Assembly: GCA_019244185.1 (NCBI GenBank)
Contig: JAFATB010000023.1
Span: 1 to 64,000, forward strand
Origin: Acidobacteriota bacterium
Lineage (GTDB): Bacteria > Acidobacteriota > Thermoanaerobaculia > Gp7-AA8
Direction: 5' to 3'
DNA: 64,000 nucleotides
Shown here piece after piece: positions 8,571-18,055 of this stretch. Positions within the stretch are counted from its first letter, which is position 1. Every line of letters begins with the position of its first letter. The notes below the pieces were generated by a model. The model made no database searches, was not told where the DNA came from, and saw nothing but the letters and a program-made list of their open reading frames with translations. A program made the position numbers and the translations under genes.

Positions 8571-8994
8571 CGTCGAGCGTCTTCCCCTCCGCCTTGCTCT
8601 TCACGTCGATGAGGCCGGGCTGGAGCAGGTTGTTCGGATCGGGATCAGACGACATGCCGTTCTCGAGGCTCATCGGATCTTCCATGACCGGATCCCAGTC
8701 GGGCTGCTTGGTGATGGGATCGGTCGGAATCTTGCGGAGGTAGTTCGGCACGAGCTCGTTGAGATCGGACGGATAGTGCTGCTTGTCGGCGTAGAAGTTG
8801 TCGATGGCCTTGCGCATCTCGAACAGGTTGTCCTTGAGCGCGGCCTCGCGCGCCTTGCGCGCGGCGAACTTCACGTTGACGATCGCCACGGCGGCGAGGA
8901 TGCCGATGATCGTGACGACGACGATCAGCTCGATCAGGGAAAAGCCGGATTGGCCCGGTCGCCGGCGCAGCTTGCTCATACGCGTGATCACCAT
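8548..8994 (-). CDS. GspG/PilA-like pseudopilin
   Basis: This 148-residue prepilin has cleavage motif G|FSLIELIVVVTIIGILAAVA, with Phe at +1 and Glu at +5. The globular domain follows the GspG pattern: ARKAREAALKDNLFEMRKAI, a YPSDLNEL segment, YLRKIPTDP and an acidic, possibly calcium-binding DPDPNN region. It would be the major pseudopilin or pilin. It overlaps the upstream pseudopilin by 7 bp. An alternative ATG at 8979 gives a more usual 12-residue leader, and GGTGA lies upstream of that start. Confidence 0.88.
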   Translation of the reverse strand: MVITRMSKLRRRPGQSGFSLIELIVVVTIIGILAAVAIVNVKFAARKAREAALKDNLFEMRKAIDNFYADKQHYPSDLNELVPNYLRKIPTDPITKQPDWDPVMEDPMSLENGMSSDPDPNNLLQPGLIDVKSKAEGKTLDDVPYKDL

Positions 8995-9515
8995 TCGTTG
9001 TAATGCGTCTTTCCGTCGAGCGCCAGCGCGGTCGATTTGGAGTGCACTTCGTAGACGTTGTCGCCGTTGCTGCTCGTCGAGTCGGGATCGTCAGTCGTGG
9101 AGAGCGTGTTCCACTCCTTGCTGCCCGTCATCGGATCGATGAGGTCGCGCTCGCGGATGAGATGCACGGTGCGTCCGTCGGACATCTGCACGCCCTTGAG
9201 CAGCTCATCGAGATTCTTCGGATAGCCGTCCGAGCCGAGCGCCTGCATCTGGGCGGGACCGACCGACGGCAGCGCGACCTGGCCCGGCTGCGGCGGTTGC
9301 GCGAGGTTCGTCTGCATGGTCATGAGGTCGTGATAGCGATCGATGGCGTCGGTGATCTTGCGCAGCCGATCGTGCAGCTCGATCTCCTTCTGCCGCCGGA
9401 TGCCGAAGCGCGCCACGGGCAGCGCCACCGACGCGAGGATGCCGATGATCGCCACGACCGTGACGAGCTCCGCGAGCGTGAAGCCGCGGCTGCGGGTGCG
9501 GTTGCGCTGCAGCAT
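8988..9515 (-). CDS. GspG-like pseudopilin
   Basis: This 175-residue prepilin has leader MLQRNRTRSRG, then mature FTLAELVTVVAIIGILASVA with Glu at +5. The C-terminal domain contains YPKNLDELLKGV and DLIDPMTGSKEWNTL, matching the GspG-type pseudopilin fold. The end (DPDSTSSNGDN) is acidic and may bind calcium. The gene starts 8 bp after the secretin stop. The open frame continues far upstream only as a shadow, and the ATG at 9515 is the first that gives a prepilin leader. Confidence 0.87.
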   Translation of the reverse strand: MLQRNRTRSRGFTLAELVTVVAIIGILASVALPVARFGIRRQKEIELHDRLRKITDAIDRYHDLMTMQTNLAQPPQPGQVALPSVGPAQMQALGSDGYPKNLDELLKGVQMSDGRTVHLIRERDLIDPMTGSKEWNTLSTTDDPDSTSSNGDNVYEVHSKSTALALDGKTHYNEW

Positions 9516-9523
9516 CGGTGTCG

Positions 9524-12133
9524 CTACTGGACGCGCGCCCTTCCTCCCGCGACCGCGGCGACGATGGTGGAACCGTTGCCGTCGCGGAACTCGGGATTCG
9601 ACAGCACGAGGAACGTTTCGCCCGGATTGCCGCCGTGCACGCGGATGGCCAGCACGTCGCCGCCGCCGACGAAATGCAGTCCCTTCCCGTCGCTCGAGGT
9701 CACGCGGATCTGTCCCGCGTTGTGATCGACGCTGACGATGGGCGGCCGCGCCGGATCGACGGCGATGGCGCTGCCGAGCGAAACGTCGGTGACGTCCATC
9801 GCACGCGGGTTGTAGCGCAGCACGATCTCCGGCGCGGTGAGGCCGTCGACGTCCATGGCGATGACGTTCCACACCTTCGTCTCGCCGGGCGAGAGGGCGA
9901 TCGTCGACGGCTGCGCGGCGATGCGAGGCGCGACGCGGAGCGAGCCGCTGTCGTCGGCCGTCGCGAGCACCGTGGCCGCACGCGCGACGGGCGATGACGA
10001 CGACGTCGGCGACGAAGTGCTTGCGGATGCGAGCGAGGCCGCGGGCGTTGTCGACGGCAACGCGAGCTCGTTGCGCGACTCCGGCGTCGGCGGCGGATTG
10101 TTCGGATTCGCGGGCGGCGGCGTGGACGGCGTGCGGAACGGATCGTTCGGCGCGGTGCCCTGCGTCGGCGCGGGCTGCGCGACGACGTCGCCGTTATCGC
10201 CGTTGTCGCTGTTGCCCGGCTCCTGGATGTAGTTGCCCGGCTCACCGTCGGCGAGGCGCTGGTTGTTCGGATTGAACTGCTGTTCCGAGCGGCCCGGGAC
10301 GAACGGATCGGCGCCGATCTGCGACTCGATGCGCGGCGACACTCCGCGGAACGTGAGGTTGTTACCCGTGCCGACCCACATCGGCGCGAGATCCTCCTCG
10401 GTGATGTCCGGGATGCGGATGATGTGCGGCGTCATCGTGAGCACGAGATCGGTGCGCGACTCTTCGTTGTGCGAGTTCGTGAAGAGACGGCCGATGAAGG
10501 GAAGGTCGCCGAGGATCGGCGTCTTCGAGTTGCTCTCGATCTTGTTCGTCTGAATGAGGCCGGCGAGGAAGTTCGTCTCGCCATCCTTGAGGCGGATGGT
10601 CGACTCGATCGTGCGCGTGGCGAACGTCGGCTGGCGCTGGCCGCCGAAGTCGACCGGCGTACCGGTGTTCGACACTTCGACGGTGAGCTTGAGCGTGACC
10701 TCGCGGTTGTGGTGCACGCGCGGCTCCATCGCCACCTTGATGCCGACGTCCTGGTACTGGAACGACGTGTACGGTGTGACGAGCTGGTTCTGGCCGTTCG
10801 ACGTCGTCCCCGGCGAGTAGCCGGCGACGGTGGTGACAGGCACCGGGATGCGCTGGCCGATGTGCAGCGTGGCCTTCTCGCCCTCGGAGATGCGCAGCTC
10901 GGGATTCGCGAGCAGCTCGCTGTTGCCGACGGTCTTGAGCATCGAGTACGTCGCGGTCGGCATCGTGAGGCTGAGGTTGTTCTTGATGTCGTTCACGCTG
11001 CCGAGGACGCGCGCGAGGTCCTGCAGGCTGCCGCCGGTGAAGGTGGCGCGTGCGCCGTCGGCGCCGGCCTGCGTGATCGTGGCGCGCGTGGAGGCGCCGA
11101 GCGAGCCGTCGGCGGCGGGGAAGCCGGCGATGGCGAGGCCGAGGTCGCGGATCTTGTTGAGGTCGAGCTGCACGAGCTCGACGGCGACGACGACTTCGGC
11201 GCGAGCCTTGTCGTTCGCCTCGATGATCTTCTCGGCGATGCGCACCTTGTCGGCGGTGTCGCGGATGGTGATCGCGTTGAGCGCTTTGAGCGGGAAGACG
11301 TTGCGCGCCTCGATCATCGTGCGCACGACGTTGGTCACCTGCTCGGCGTCCCCGTTCGACAGATAGAACGTGCGGATGACGAGGTCCTCGTAGTCGCGCC
11401 GCGCCTGCGGGTTGTCGGGAACGACGATGATCGTGCGCTCGTCGAGCACTTTGTAGAAGTGATTCGCGGCCTGCATGACGCGCTCGAGCGCCTGCTGCGC
11501 GGTGACGTCGCGGAGCTCGATGGTGATGCGGTCGTCCTTGACCGCCTGGTCGAAGAGGACGTTGATGCCGAACGCGTTGCCGAGAGCGCGATAGATGTCC
11601 TTGACCGGCGTGTCGCGCGAGAAGGTCAGCGAGATCGGCTCGTTGGACGCGGGGTTGAGCTGCGGCGGCTGCGCCTTGGTGATGGCCGACTGCGCGCGCT
11701 TCTTGATCTCGTCGACGGAGACGCTCTCCTGCGTCGCGCGCTGGATGTCGTTGATGAGGCCGACCGCCTTCGCCAGCTCCACGGCGGCGTACTGGTTCGT
11801 CGCGTCGAGGCGCACGGTGAGCTGCAGTTCCGTGGCCGCGAGCTGAGCGAGGCGGAGCTGATCGTTTCCCTTCGCCTCGAGCGCGGCGTTGCGCAGCGTC
11901 TTGCCCTTCTCGAAGTGCACGCGCGAGGATTCACGCTTGGCGCGGTCGAGCGCCATCTGGTATTCGCGGTTGGTCGGGCTGATCTGCAGCGCCTGCTCGT
12001 AGCCGAGAACGGCCGCGTCCCAATCCTTCGTTTCCTCCGCCGTCTTGGCGCGCTGGTACGCGTTGTAGCTCGCGCACGACAGCGAAACGAACGAGATCAG
12101 CAGGATCGCGGTGGTGCTTTTCAGTCGATTCAT
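9524..12133 (-). CDS. Secretin (GspD/PilQ type) with a C-terminal cohesin-like domain
   Basis: This 869-residue outer-membrane channel serves the pilus or secretion system. The lipoprotein-type signal ends in VSLSC, followed by TPR-like helices (about 30-150). N-domains follow, including a short secretin/TonB domain (around DTPVKDIYRALGNAFGIN), and then the C-terminal secretin beta-barrel core (NPELRISEGEKATLHIGQ to ESRTDLVLTMTPHIIR). After a Pro/Asn/Ser-rich linker, roughly the last 140 residues form a beta-rich module (LSPGETKVWNVIAMDVDGL, LRYNPRAMDVTDV) that looks like a cohesin domain. The ATG at 12133 has AGGAAG six bases upstream. The longer frame starting at 12184 adds no signal sequence. 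Confidence 0.88.
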   Translation of the reverse strand: MNRLKSTTAILLISFVSLSCASYNAYQRAKTAEETKDWDAAVLGYEQALQISPTNREYQMALDRAKRESSRVHFEKGKTLRNAALEAKGNDQLRLAQLAATELQLTVRLDATNQYAAVELAKAVGLINDIQRATQESVSVDEIKKRAQSAITKAQPPQLNPASNEPISLTFSRDTPVKDIYRALGNAFGINVLFDQAVKDDRITIELRDVTAQQALERVMQAANHFYKVLDERTIIVVPDNPQARRDYEDLVIRTFYLSNGDAEQVTNVVRTMIEARNVFPLKALNAITIRDTADKVRIAEKIIEANDKARAEVVVAVELVQLDLNKIRDLGLAIAGFPAADGSLGASTRATITQAGADGARATFTGGSLQDLARVLGSVNDIKNNLSLTMPTATYSMLKTVGNSELLANPELRISEGEKATLHIGQRIPVPVTTVAGYSPGTTSNGQNQLVTPYTSFQYQDVGIKVAMEPRVHHNREVTLKLTVEVSNTGTPVDFGGQRQPTFATRTIESTIRLKDGETNFLAGLIQTNKIESNSKTPILGDLPFIGRLFTNSHNEESRTDLVLTMTPHIIRIPDITEEDLAPMWVGTGNNLTFRGVSPRIESQIGADPFVPGRSEQQFNPNNQRLADGEPGNYIQEPGNSDNGDNGDVVAQPAPTQGTAPNDPFRTPSTPPPANPNNPPPTPESRNELALPSTTPAASLASASTSSPTSSSSPVARAATVLATADDSGSLRVAPRIAAQPSTIALSPGETKVWNVIAMDVDGLTAPEIVLRYNPRAMDVTDVSLGSAIAVDPARPPIVSVDHNAGQIRVTSSDGKGLHFVGGGDVLAIRVHGGNPGETFLVLSNPEFRDGNGSTIVAAVAGGRARVQ

Positions 12134-12180
12134 GTCTTCTTCCTGAGTCCTGATGCTGTGACGCCCGAATCGCGGAAACG

Positions 12181-12876
12181 TCACTGCCCGAGAGGGATGC
12201 GCTGCGTGACGTCCGGCGGGAATCCGACGAACCCGATCTCGGCCGACTCGATGCCGATGCGGCGCAGGATGAACTTCCCTTCGATGACGTCTCCGATGCG
12301 CGCGTTGACGATCTCGCCTTCACGCGCGAAGGTGGCGATCGGCGACTGCGGTCTACCGAACATGCCGATGAATTTGTAGTTGAACTGCGGCGGAACCGGC
12401 GCGGGCGGCGGAGGCGGAATCTCCGGCTCCTGTTCGCACGCGGTGCCGATGCCGTCGCCGTCGATGTCTTTCTGATCGGGGTTCGGTACCTTCACGCAGT
12501 TGTCGCGAAAGTCGGGGATGCCGTCCTTGTCCTGGTCGGGCGGCGGCGGTGGCGGCGCGGCGGCAGGAGGCGGCGGCGGTGGGGGCGGCTCTTTGTACGC
12601 GAAGAGATTGCGCTCGCTGCGATAGCTGCCGCTCTCCGGCTCGAGCAGGTCCGTGCGCACGGGCTCGACGCCTGGAACGACGTTCTGCGCGACGCGGTGC
12701 GCGCCGGGCGCGGATGACGGTGCGTCCGCCGACAGCTCGCCGTCCGCCGGTCCCGACGAAGCCGCGACGGGTGCGGGCGAGGAAGACTCGGGCGATGCGA
12801 ACGTGTAGATCGCAAAGGCGGCGATGAGGAGCAGGGCCGCGGCGGTCCAGGGTTTCCAGTTCATCCAGTTCATCAC
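12181..12876 (-). CDS. PilP/GspC-like inner-membrane protein with thrombospondin type 3 repeats
   Basis: This 231-residue bitopic protein sits between pilO and the secretin gene, the position of PilP. One N-terminal transmembrane helix (about 10-27) is followed by a low-complexity Ala/Ser/Pro region and an eight-proline run. Residues 114-148 read [17 protein letters not shown] and then [16 protein letters not shown], two thrombospondin type 3-like calcium-binding repeats including two Cys. The C-terminal segment (FIGMFG to [21 protein letters not shown]) matches the small beta-barrel of PilP/GspC that docks on the secretin. Its stop lies 47 bp before the secretin ATG. It overlaps pilO by ATGA. 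Confidence 0.72.
   Translation of the reverse strand: MMNWMNWKPWTAAALLLIAAFAIYTFASPESSSPAPVAASSGPADGELSADAPSSAPGAHRVAQNVVPGVEPVRTDLLEPESGSYRSERNLFAYKEPPPPPPPPAAAPPPPPPDQDKDGIPDFRDNCVKVPNPDQKDIDGDGIGTACEQEPEIPPPPPAPVPPQFNYKFIGMFGRPQSPIATFAREGEIVNARIGDVIEGKFILRRIGIESAEIGFVGFPPDVTQRIPLGQ
12433..12537 (-). repeat. Thrombospondin type 3-like calcium-binding repeats inside the PilP-like gene
   Basis: Codons 114-148 of the PilP-like gene encode two DxDxDGxxD-type loops, [14 protein letters not shown] and [12 protein letters not shown], flanked by proline runs. These are the hallmark of thrombospondin type 3 repeats, normally found in calcium-binding secreted or outer-membrane (OmpA-like) proteins. 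Confidence 0.8.
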
Positions 12877-13475
12877 AACCGGTTGTTCGCCGCCGGCGCG
12901 GCCGAGTCGTCGCGGAACAGCGTCTTGACGTGCAGATTGAGCGTGAGCTGATTGCCCTCGCGCGCGACGAGCGAGATCGAGTCGATGATCACGAACTGCC
13001 GCGAGAGCTCGAGGAGATTGATGAGTCGCCGCGCCTGATCGTATGTGCCGGTGACGCTGAAGGCGATGCCCACTTCGGTCGCGCCGATCGGCTCCGCGCG
13101 GCGGCGGTTGCCGGCGTTCTGCGCCTGCACGGCCGCGGCGTCGAACGCGTACGACGGCGGCACGAGCGCGCTGGCGACCGCGAGCCGCTTCACCTCGCCG
13201 ATCATGGCCGTTAGGCGCTCGGCCTGCGTCGACCAGTGGTGATCGTAGATGTCCTGCACATCGCGCTCGATGCGGCGGTAGCTCGCGAGCGCGGTGTCCG
13301 CTTTCGCGCGATCCGCTTTCGCCGAGCGCAGCTGCGCTTCCGCTTCGGAGAGGCGCTGTGCCGTCGCGTCGAGACGGCTCTGGTACTGCACGCGATAGGT
13401 GAAGAAGAAGATCGTGTTCGCGGCGAGGATCACCGCGAGGACGATGAGCAGAACCCGTTTCTCGCGCCAGATCAT
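12873..13475 (-). CDS. pilO: PilO-like pilus alignment protein
   Basis: This 200-residue bitopic inner-membrane protein has a transmembrane helix at about 8-27, then a coiled coil (about 35-75, [21 protein letters not shown]). Its ferredoxin-like C-terminal domain has [20 protein letters not shown] and the ending [11 protein letters not shown]. Together with PilM, PilN and PilP it would form the alignment subcomplex under the secretin. The gene overlaps pilN by ATGA upstream and the PilP-like gene by ATGA downstream. The assignment rests on topology and gene order as much as on sequence. Confidence 0.82.
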   Translation of the reverse strand: MIWREKRVLLIVLAVILAANTIFFFTYRVQYQSRLDATAQRLSEAEAQLRSAKADRAKADTALASYRRIERDVQDIYDHHWSTQAERLTAMIGEVKRLAVASALVPPSYAFDAAAVQAQNAGNRRRAEPIGATEVGIAFSVTGTYDQARRLINLLELSRQFVIIDSISLVAREGNQLTLNLHVKTLFRDDSAAPAANNRL

Positions 13476-14053
13476 CGCGTGGCTCCGGCGTGCGGCGCGT
13501 CGGGACGGTAACCGACCGTGAGCGAGAAGTGATACCCGCCGGTCGGATCGAGCGTCTCGTTGCTCGGGAACGGATGGTAGAAGCGCGGATCGCGGTTCAT
13601 GCGGTCGATCGTGGTCAGCATGCCGTCGGCGGATTTCGAGTCGAACAGCAGCGAGAGCTGAATGCCGTTCGGCGTGAAGGCCGGCGTGACGGAGCTGAGG
13701 CGCACGTCATCGGAGAGCACCGACTCGAGCTCGTCGAGCAGCGCGCTCCACGAGAACGCGCGCTGGGCCAGCTTCTGGTTGATGAAGCGCGTGCGCTCGT
13801 CGAGACCGGCCAGGTCGAGGCTCTGCAGGCGCCGCTGCGACACCTGCGCGCGTTCGCGCTCCTGCGCCGCCTGCGACTCCACGGTCGCGATCTGCGCGCG
13901 CGTGCTCTTCGTCTCGTGCACGTAGCGGTAGTACGTGCTGATGTTGTTCAGCATCAGGAACGCGGCCAGCAGCGACATGAGCACCACCGCGGCGTACACC
14001 GGCCGGTAGTCCCGGTAGGGACGTGAGGCGAGGTTCAGATGGATCGGCTTCAC
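13472..14053 (-). CDS. pilN: PilN-like pilus alignment protein
   Basis: This 193-residue protein has the typical PilN N-terminus [16 protein letters not shown] followed by one transmembrane helix (about 20-38), a coiled coil (50-75) and a small alpha/beta domain. The [12 protein letters not shown] motif is the segment by which PilN binds PilM. The GTG start at 14053-14051 overlaps the pilM stop as GTGA. The frame extends further upstream only because pilM is read in another register. Confidence 0.85.
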   Translation of the reverse strand: MKPIHLNLASRPYRDYRPVYAAVVLMSLLAAFLMLNNISTYYRYVHETKSTRAQIATVESQAAQERERAQVSQRRLQSLDLAGLDERTRFINQKLAQRAFSWSALLDELESVLSDDVRLSSVTPAFTPNGIQLSLLFDSKSADGMLTTIDRMNRDPRFYHPFPSNETLDPTGGYHFSLTVGYRPDAPHAGATR

Positions 14054-14946
14054 GCGGTGAATACTCCTGTGCACGCGGTCAGTTCCGCGTCGAGGCCGGT
14101 GATGTCCGCCGGCGCGGCTTCCGCGTAGTCGCGCAGGGCGACCGGACGCACGGGCGTGTTGAATTCGGAGGCGAGCGTCTCGTGCACGGCCTGCGCGTTC
14201 GCGCCGGCGACGTAGCAGTTCTCGAACGTCTCGACCTTCAGCGAGTCGCGCAGGTAGTTCGCCGAGAGGCGGATCTCCTGATCGACGGTGCGGTTCTGGC
14301 TGAGATTGCGCGAGCGGATGAAGAGCGGCTGCGCGCCGCGGAACACCGCGGTGGTGAAGTCTTCCTCGCGTACGTACACGAAGAGGCGGTCGGCGTTCGT
14401 CTCCGCCTCGCGCACCGTGATGGCGTTCCAGATGTTGAGGCCGATCGGCTCGATGAGCACGACGTCGATGCCCGCGGCGGCGAAGACGCGCTCGATCGTG
14501 GCGAGCGTCGATTCCATCGCGCTCAGCACGAGCACTTTCGCGGCGCCGCTCTTTTCTTTCGACAGCACGCTGTACGAAACGCGCAGTTGCTCCGGCGGAA
14601 TCGGCAGCGTGCGCTTGAGGCTCCAGCGCACGACGTCGAGCGCCTCGGCATCCCGCTCCGGGAGCGACGGCAGCTCGACGATGTTGATGCGGAACCACGA
14701 GTCGGGCAGCAGCAGCGACGCCTTGTCCCACTTGCCCGTCTCGTTCTTCAACCGCCGCACCGCCTCGGCGAGCGAGGCTTCGTTCGCCAGCTGCGGCGAG
14801 ACCATCGACGGCGTGAAGGTGCCGGCGGCGAGACGATACGTCTTCGCATTCACGATGCGCGGACCGCTCTTGCCGCGGCCGAGGCGCGCGTGCAGGAGTC
14901 CGTCCGTATCGAGGAGGAGCACGTCGGGAGGAAAAGATCGCGGCAT
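14050..14946 (-). CDS. pilM: PilM-like actin-fold pilus assembly protein
   Basis: This 298-residue cytoplasmic actin/FtsA-like protein has an N-terminal phosphate-loop-like strand-turn (DVLLLDTDGLLHARLG) and a PSLPERDAEALDVVRWSLKRTLPIPP segment typical of PilM. Internal strands follow (DRLFVYVREEDFTTAVFR), with the late RLSANYLRDS region. It lies between pilB and pilN. The ATG at 14946 is 2 bp after the pilB stop. The protein is shorter than PilM of Pseudomonas but near the size of other diderm homologues. Confidence 0.8.
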   Translation of the reverse strand: MPRSFPPDVLLLDTDGLLHARLGRGKSGPRIVNAKTYRLAAGTFTPSMVSPQLANEASLAEAVRRLKNETGKWDKASLLLPDSWFRINIVELPSLPERDAEALDVVRWSLKRTLPIPPEQLRVSYSVLSKEKSGAAKVLVLSAMESTLATIERVFAAAGIDVVLIEPIGLNIWNAITVREAETNADRLFVYVREEDFTTAVFRGAQPLFIRSRNLSQNRTVDQEIRLSANYLRDSLKVETFENCYVAGANAQAVHETLASEFNTPVRPVALRDYAEAAPADITGLDAELTACTGVFTA

Positions 14947-14948
14947 GA

Positions 14949-16574
14949 CTACTCGACGAACGTCACCTTGTTGATCTCGCGCAACGTCGTCTGTCCTTCG
15001 GCGACCTTCAGCAGCGCGGACTCGCGCAGGAAGGTCATTCCTTCTTCCTTTGCCGCCTTCTTGATCTCCGAAGCGGGACGGCGGTCGAGAATCATGCCTC
15101 GAATACGGTCCGAGAGGTCGAGAAGTTCCGAGATGGCCGCGCGGCCGTGGAATCCGGTGCCGTTGCATTCGAGGCAGCCGGCGCCTTCGTAGAACGTGCG
15201 TCCGCGGTGTTCCGCCGGATCGAGCCCGGAATCGACGAGGAAGCCGTCGGTGTACTTCACCTCGCGCTTGCAGTAGTCGCAGATGCGGCGCACGAGGCGC
15301 TGCGCGAGCACGCAGTTGAGGGCCGACACGAAGTTGTACAGATCGACCTTCATGTTGAGGAAGCGGCCGAGGACGTCGACGACGTTGTTCGCGTGGACGG
15401 TGGTGAAGACGAGGTGGCCGGTGAGCGCCGACTGCACGGCGATCTGCGCGGTCTCTTCGTCGCGAATCTCACCGACCATGATCTTGTCGGGGTCGTGGCG
15501 GAGGATCGAGCGGAGGCCGCGCGCGAACGTGAGGCCTTTCTTCTCGTTGACCGGGATCTGCGTGATGCCGCGCAGCTGGTATTCGACCGGATCCTCGATG
15601 GTGATGATCTTGTCTTCCGACGACTGAATCTCGGAGAGCGCGGCGTACAGCGTGGTGGTCTTGCCCGAGCCGGTGGGGCCGGTGACGAGCACCATGCCGT
15701 ACGGCTCTTTGATGAACTTGCGGAAGCGCGCCAGCATGGCCTGGTCGAAGCCGAGGATGTCGAGGCGGAGGTTCTTGAACTCCTTCGACATCGACTCCTT
15801 GTCGAGAATACGGATGACCGAGTCCTCGCCGTGCGCGGTGGGGACGATCGAGACGCGGAAGTCGATCGTGCGTCCGGTGATGCGGAGCTTGAAGCGGCCG
15901 TCCTGCGGGATGCGCTTCTCGGCGATGTCGAGCTCCGACATGATCTTGATACGGGAGATGATCGTGGAGTGATGGCGCTTGTCGATCGGCTCGAGCGCCT
16001 CGTAGAGCACGCCGTCGATGCGGTACTTGACCACGACCTCGTTGTCGCGCGTCTCGATGTGAATGTCCGACGCGCGGCGCTGGATCGCGTTGAAGACGAT
16101 CGAGTCGACGAGCTTGATGATCGGCGACGAGTCCTGCTGCGTGATCGAGTCGATCGTCAGCGTCTCTTCGCCATCCTCGGTCTCCGCGACGAGCTGCATG
16201 CGGAAGCCTTCGGTCGCCTCGTCGAGCACGCGCTGCGTCGACTCCGACTTCTGCAGCTTGTCGCGGATCGACGCCGGCGAGGCCACCTTCACGCGCAGCG
16301 GCGCGCCGAGGAGCAGCTCCAGCTCGTCGAGGCGGAGCACGTCCGTCGGATCGCCGACCACGATGTTGATGTGGCCGTCTTCGCGATGCTCGGGGATGAA
16401 CTGATAGCGGATCATCAGATCGAGCGGGATCTCGCTGAAGAGCTGATGGTCGACCTGGAAGTGCTCGAGGTCGACGAAGTCGAAGCCGTACTGTTCCGCC
16501 AGCCGGCGGGCGCGCGAGGCCTCACCCGCCGGATCGGCGTTCTTGTAGAGGGTGCGATTGGGATCTGCGACCAT
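14949..16574 (-). CDS. pilB: PilB/GspE-type extension ATPase
   Basis: This 541-residue hexameric secretion ATPase powers pilin or pseudopilin polymerisation. An N-terminal MshEN/GspE-N domain (about 15-110) precedes the core ATPase. Walker A GPTGSGKT is at 299-306. The Asp box, Walker B region (DPDKIMVGEIRDEETAQIA) and His box (GHLVFTTVHAN) are all present. A tetracysteine zinc-binding module (CDYC, then CLEC) is present near 425-470. The ATG at 16574 gives the conserved N-terminus, and the upstream extension overlaps pilC in another frame. No PilT retraction ATPase is seen in the window, which fits a pseudopilus or a pilT located elsewhere. Confidence 0.94.
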   Translation of the reverse strand: MVADPNRTLYKNADPAGEASRARRLAEQYGFDFVDLEHFQVDHQLFSEIPLDLMIRYQFIPEHREDGHINIVVGDPTDVLRLDELELLLGAPLRVKVASPASIRDKLQKSESTQRVLDEATEGFRMQLVAETEDGEETLTIDSITQQDSSPIIKLVDSIVFNAIQRRASDIHIETRDNEVVVKYRIDGVLYEALEPIDKRHHSTIISRIKIMSELDIAEKRIPQDGRFKLRITGRTIDFRVSIVPTAHGEDSVIRILDKESMSKEFKNLRLDILGFDQAMLARFRKFIKEPYGMVLVTGPTGSGKTTTLYAALSEIQSSEDKIITIEDPVEYQLRGITQIPVNEKKGLTFARGLRSILRHDPDKIMVGEIRDEETAQIAVQSALTGHLVFTTVHANNVVDVLGRFLNMKVDLYNFVSALNCVLAQRLVRRICDYCKREVKYTDGFLVDSGLDPAEHRGRTFYEGAGCLECNGTGFHGRAAISELLDLSDRIRGMILDRRPASEIKKAAKEEGMTFLRESALLKVAEGQTTLREINKVTFVE

Positions 16575-16588
16575 AAGTAGAAAGACCT

Positions 16589-17800
16589 CTACTGATCCTG
16601 TCCGACCGTTGAGAGCCGGAACAGCGGCAGGTAGAAGGCGTACAACAGCACGGCGATAACTCCGCCCATGAATACGAGAATGAGCGGCTCGATCGCCGCA
16701 ACCATCCGGGAGAGTCTGGCCTCGATTTCCTCGTCGTAGAACTCGCTCACATTCGCGAGCATTTCCGTCAATGCGCCGGTCGATTCGCCGACTTTGATCA
16801 TCTCCACCGCGAGGTCGCTCATGACGCCGGTGTTGTCGAGCGAGCGCCACAGCGGCTCGCCCTCGCGCACGTTCTGCACGATGCCCGAGATCCTCGTCGA
16901 CACGAGCTGGTTCGTCACCGACTGCGAAGCGATCTCGATGGCCGGCACCATCGGCGTGCCGCCCGCGAGCAGCGTCCCGAGCGACTGCGTGAACTGCATG
17001 ATCGCGAAGCGGTGCAGCACGCCGCCGACGAGCGGAATGCGCAGCTTGAAGCGATCCCACAGCAGGCGCCCGCTCGTCGCGACCCAGCGGTTGAGTAGGA
17101 AGATGGTCAGCGCGACGCCGAGCACGACCGCGATGATGTTGTTCCGCAGTCCGGTGGCGAGGCTGATCATGAACTGCGTGAACCACGGCAGCTCGGCGCC
17201 GAAACCTTCGAAGAACGTCGCGAACTTCGGAATGACGACGGTGATCATGATGAACACCATCGCGGACGAGAGCGTGATGAGGATGATCGGATAGACGAGC
17301 GCGCCGACGACTTTCTTGCGCAGGCTCACGATCATCTTCTGGTAGCGCAGGAAGCGCTTGAGCACGCCTTCGAGATCGCCCGAGCGCTCGCCGGCACGCA
17401 GCGACGTCGAGTAGATCGGCGGAAAGAGGTTGCCGTATGCGGCGAAGGCGTCGGAGAGCGCGACGCCGGAGGTGATCTTCTCGCGGATCTCGTTGAGCAC
17501 TTCGCGGAAGCGAAGGTTCTTCTGCCGCTCGAGCATGATGTCGAACGACTGCACGATGGGAAGACCGGCGCGCACGAGCGCGAGCAGTTCCTGGTTGAAC
17601 AGCAGGAAGCGCTCGGTCGAGATGACGCGGCGGGTCTTCGGCAGGAAGTCGCCGAGGGAGAGGGCGCCGCGCTTCGCCTCGAAGACGTGCAGCCCCTGGC
17701 GGCGCATCTCGTCCTGCGCGGCGCGCAAGGTCGCCGCGCGGACGTGTCGTTCGATCACGTCACCCTCGGGCGTTCCGACTCGGAGAATGAATTCGGGCAT
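16589..17800 (-). CDS. pilC: PilC/GspF-type inner-membrane platform protein
   Basis: This 403-residue platform protein has the two tandem GspF domains: the first about 70-195 (ERFLLFNQELLALVRAGLPI) and the second about 270-395 (RFAIMQFTQSLGTLLAGGTPM). Three transmembrane segments lie near 170, 220 and 380. It is the first gene of the operon, followed by pilB after a 14-bp gap. The ATG at 17800 matches the family start. The 255 bp between this gene and the divergent C25 peptidase (17801-18055) must hold promoters for both, but I see no convincing -35/-10 or -24/-12 pair there. Confidence 0.93.
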   Translation of the reverse strand: MPEFILRVGTPEGDVIERHVRAATLRAAQDEMRRQGLHVFEAKRGALSLGDFLPKTRRVISTERFLLFNQELLALVRAGLPIVQSFDIMLERQKNLRFREVLNEIREKITSGVALSDAFAAYGNLFPPIYSTSLRAGERSGDLEGVLKRFLRYQKMIVSLRKKVVGALVYPIILITLSSAMVFIMITVVIPKFATFFEGFGAELPWFTQFMISLATGLRNNIIAVVLGVALTIFLLNRWVATSGRLLWDRFKLRIPLVGGVLHRFAIMQFTQSLGTLLAGGTPMVPAIEIASQSVTNQLVSTRISGIVQNVREGEPLWRSLDNTGVMSDLAVEMIKVGESTGALTEMLANVSEFYDEEIEARLSRMVAAIEPLILVFMGGVIAVLLYAFYLPLFRLSTVGQDQ

Positions 17801-18055
17801 GTGGGTAAGTCGTTCCCTTCGCTTCGGCTTGGACGCGCTGAGCCTGCAAACGTTTCGACGAGCGGCGAGGATAACGGAGGGGCGGGAGCGACCATTTCCG
17901 CCACGTTCGGTGCGAAGATTGCAGCGCGGCGCGTATTTCAGCAGTCCATCGCGGCGTTTCTGGTGATGCACATTACGGCGGCGGGTGGCGGGTGAACGCA
18001 TTCTTTAACCGGGTTTTCCGCGAAAAAGAAAGGGTTTTCTGCCCAAGTTGGTTTC

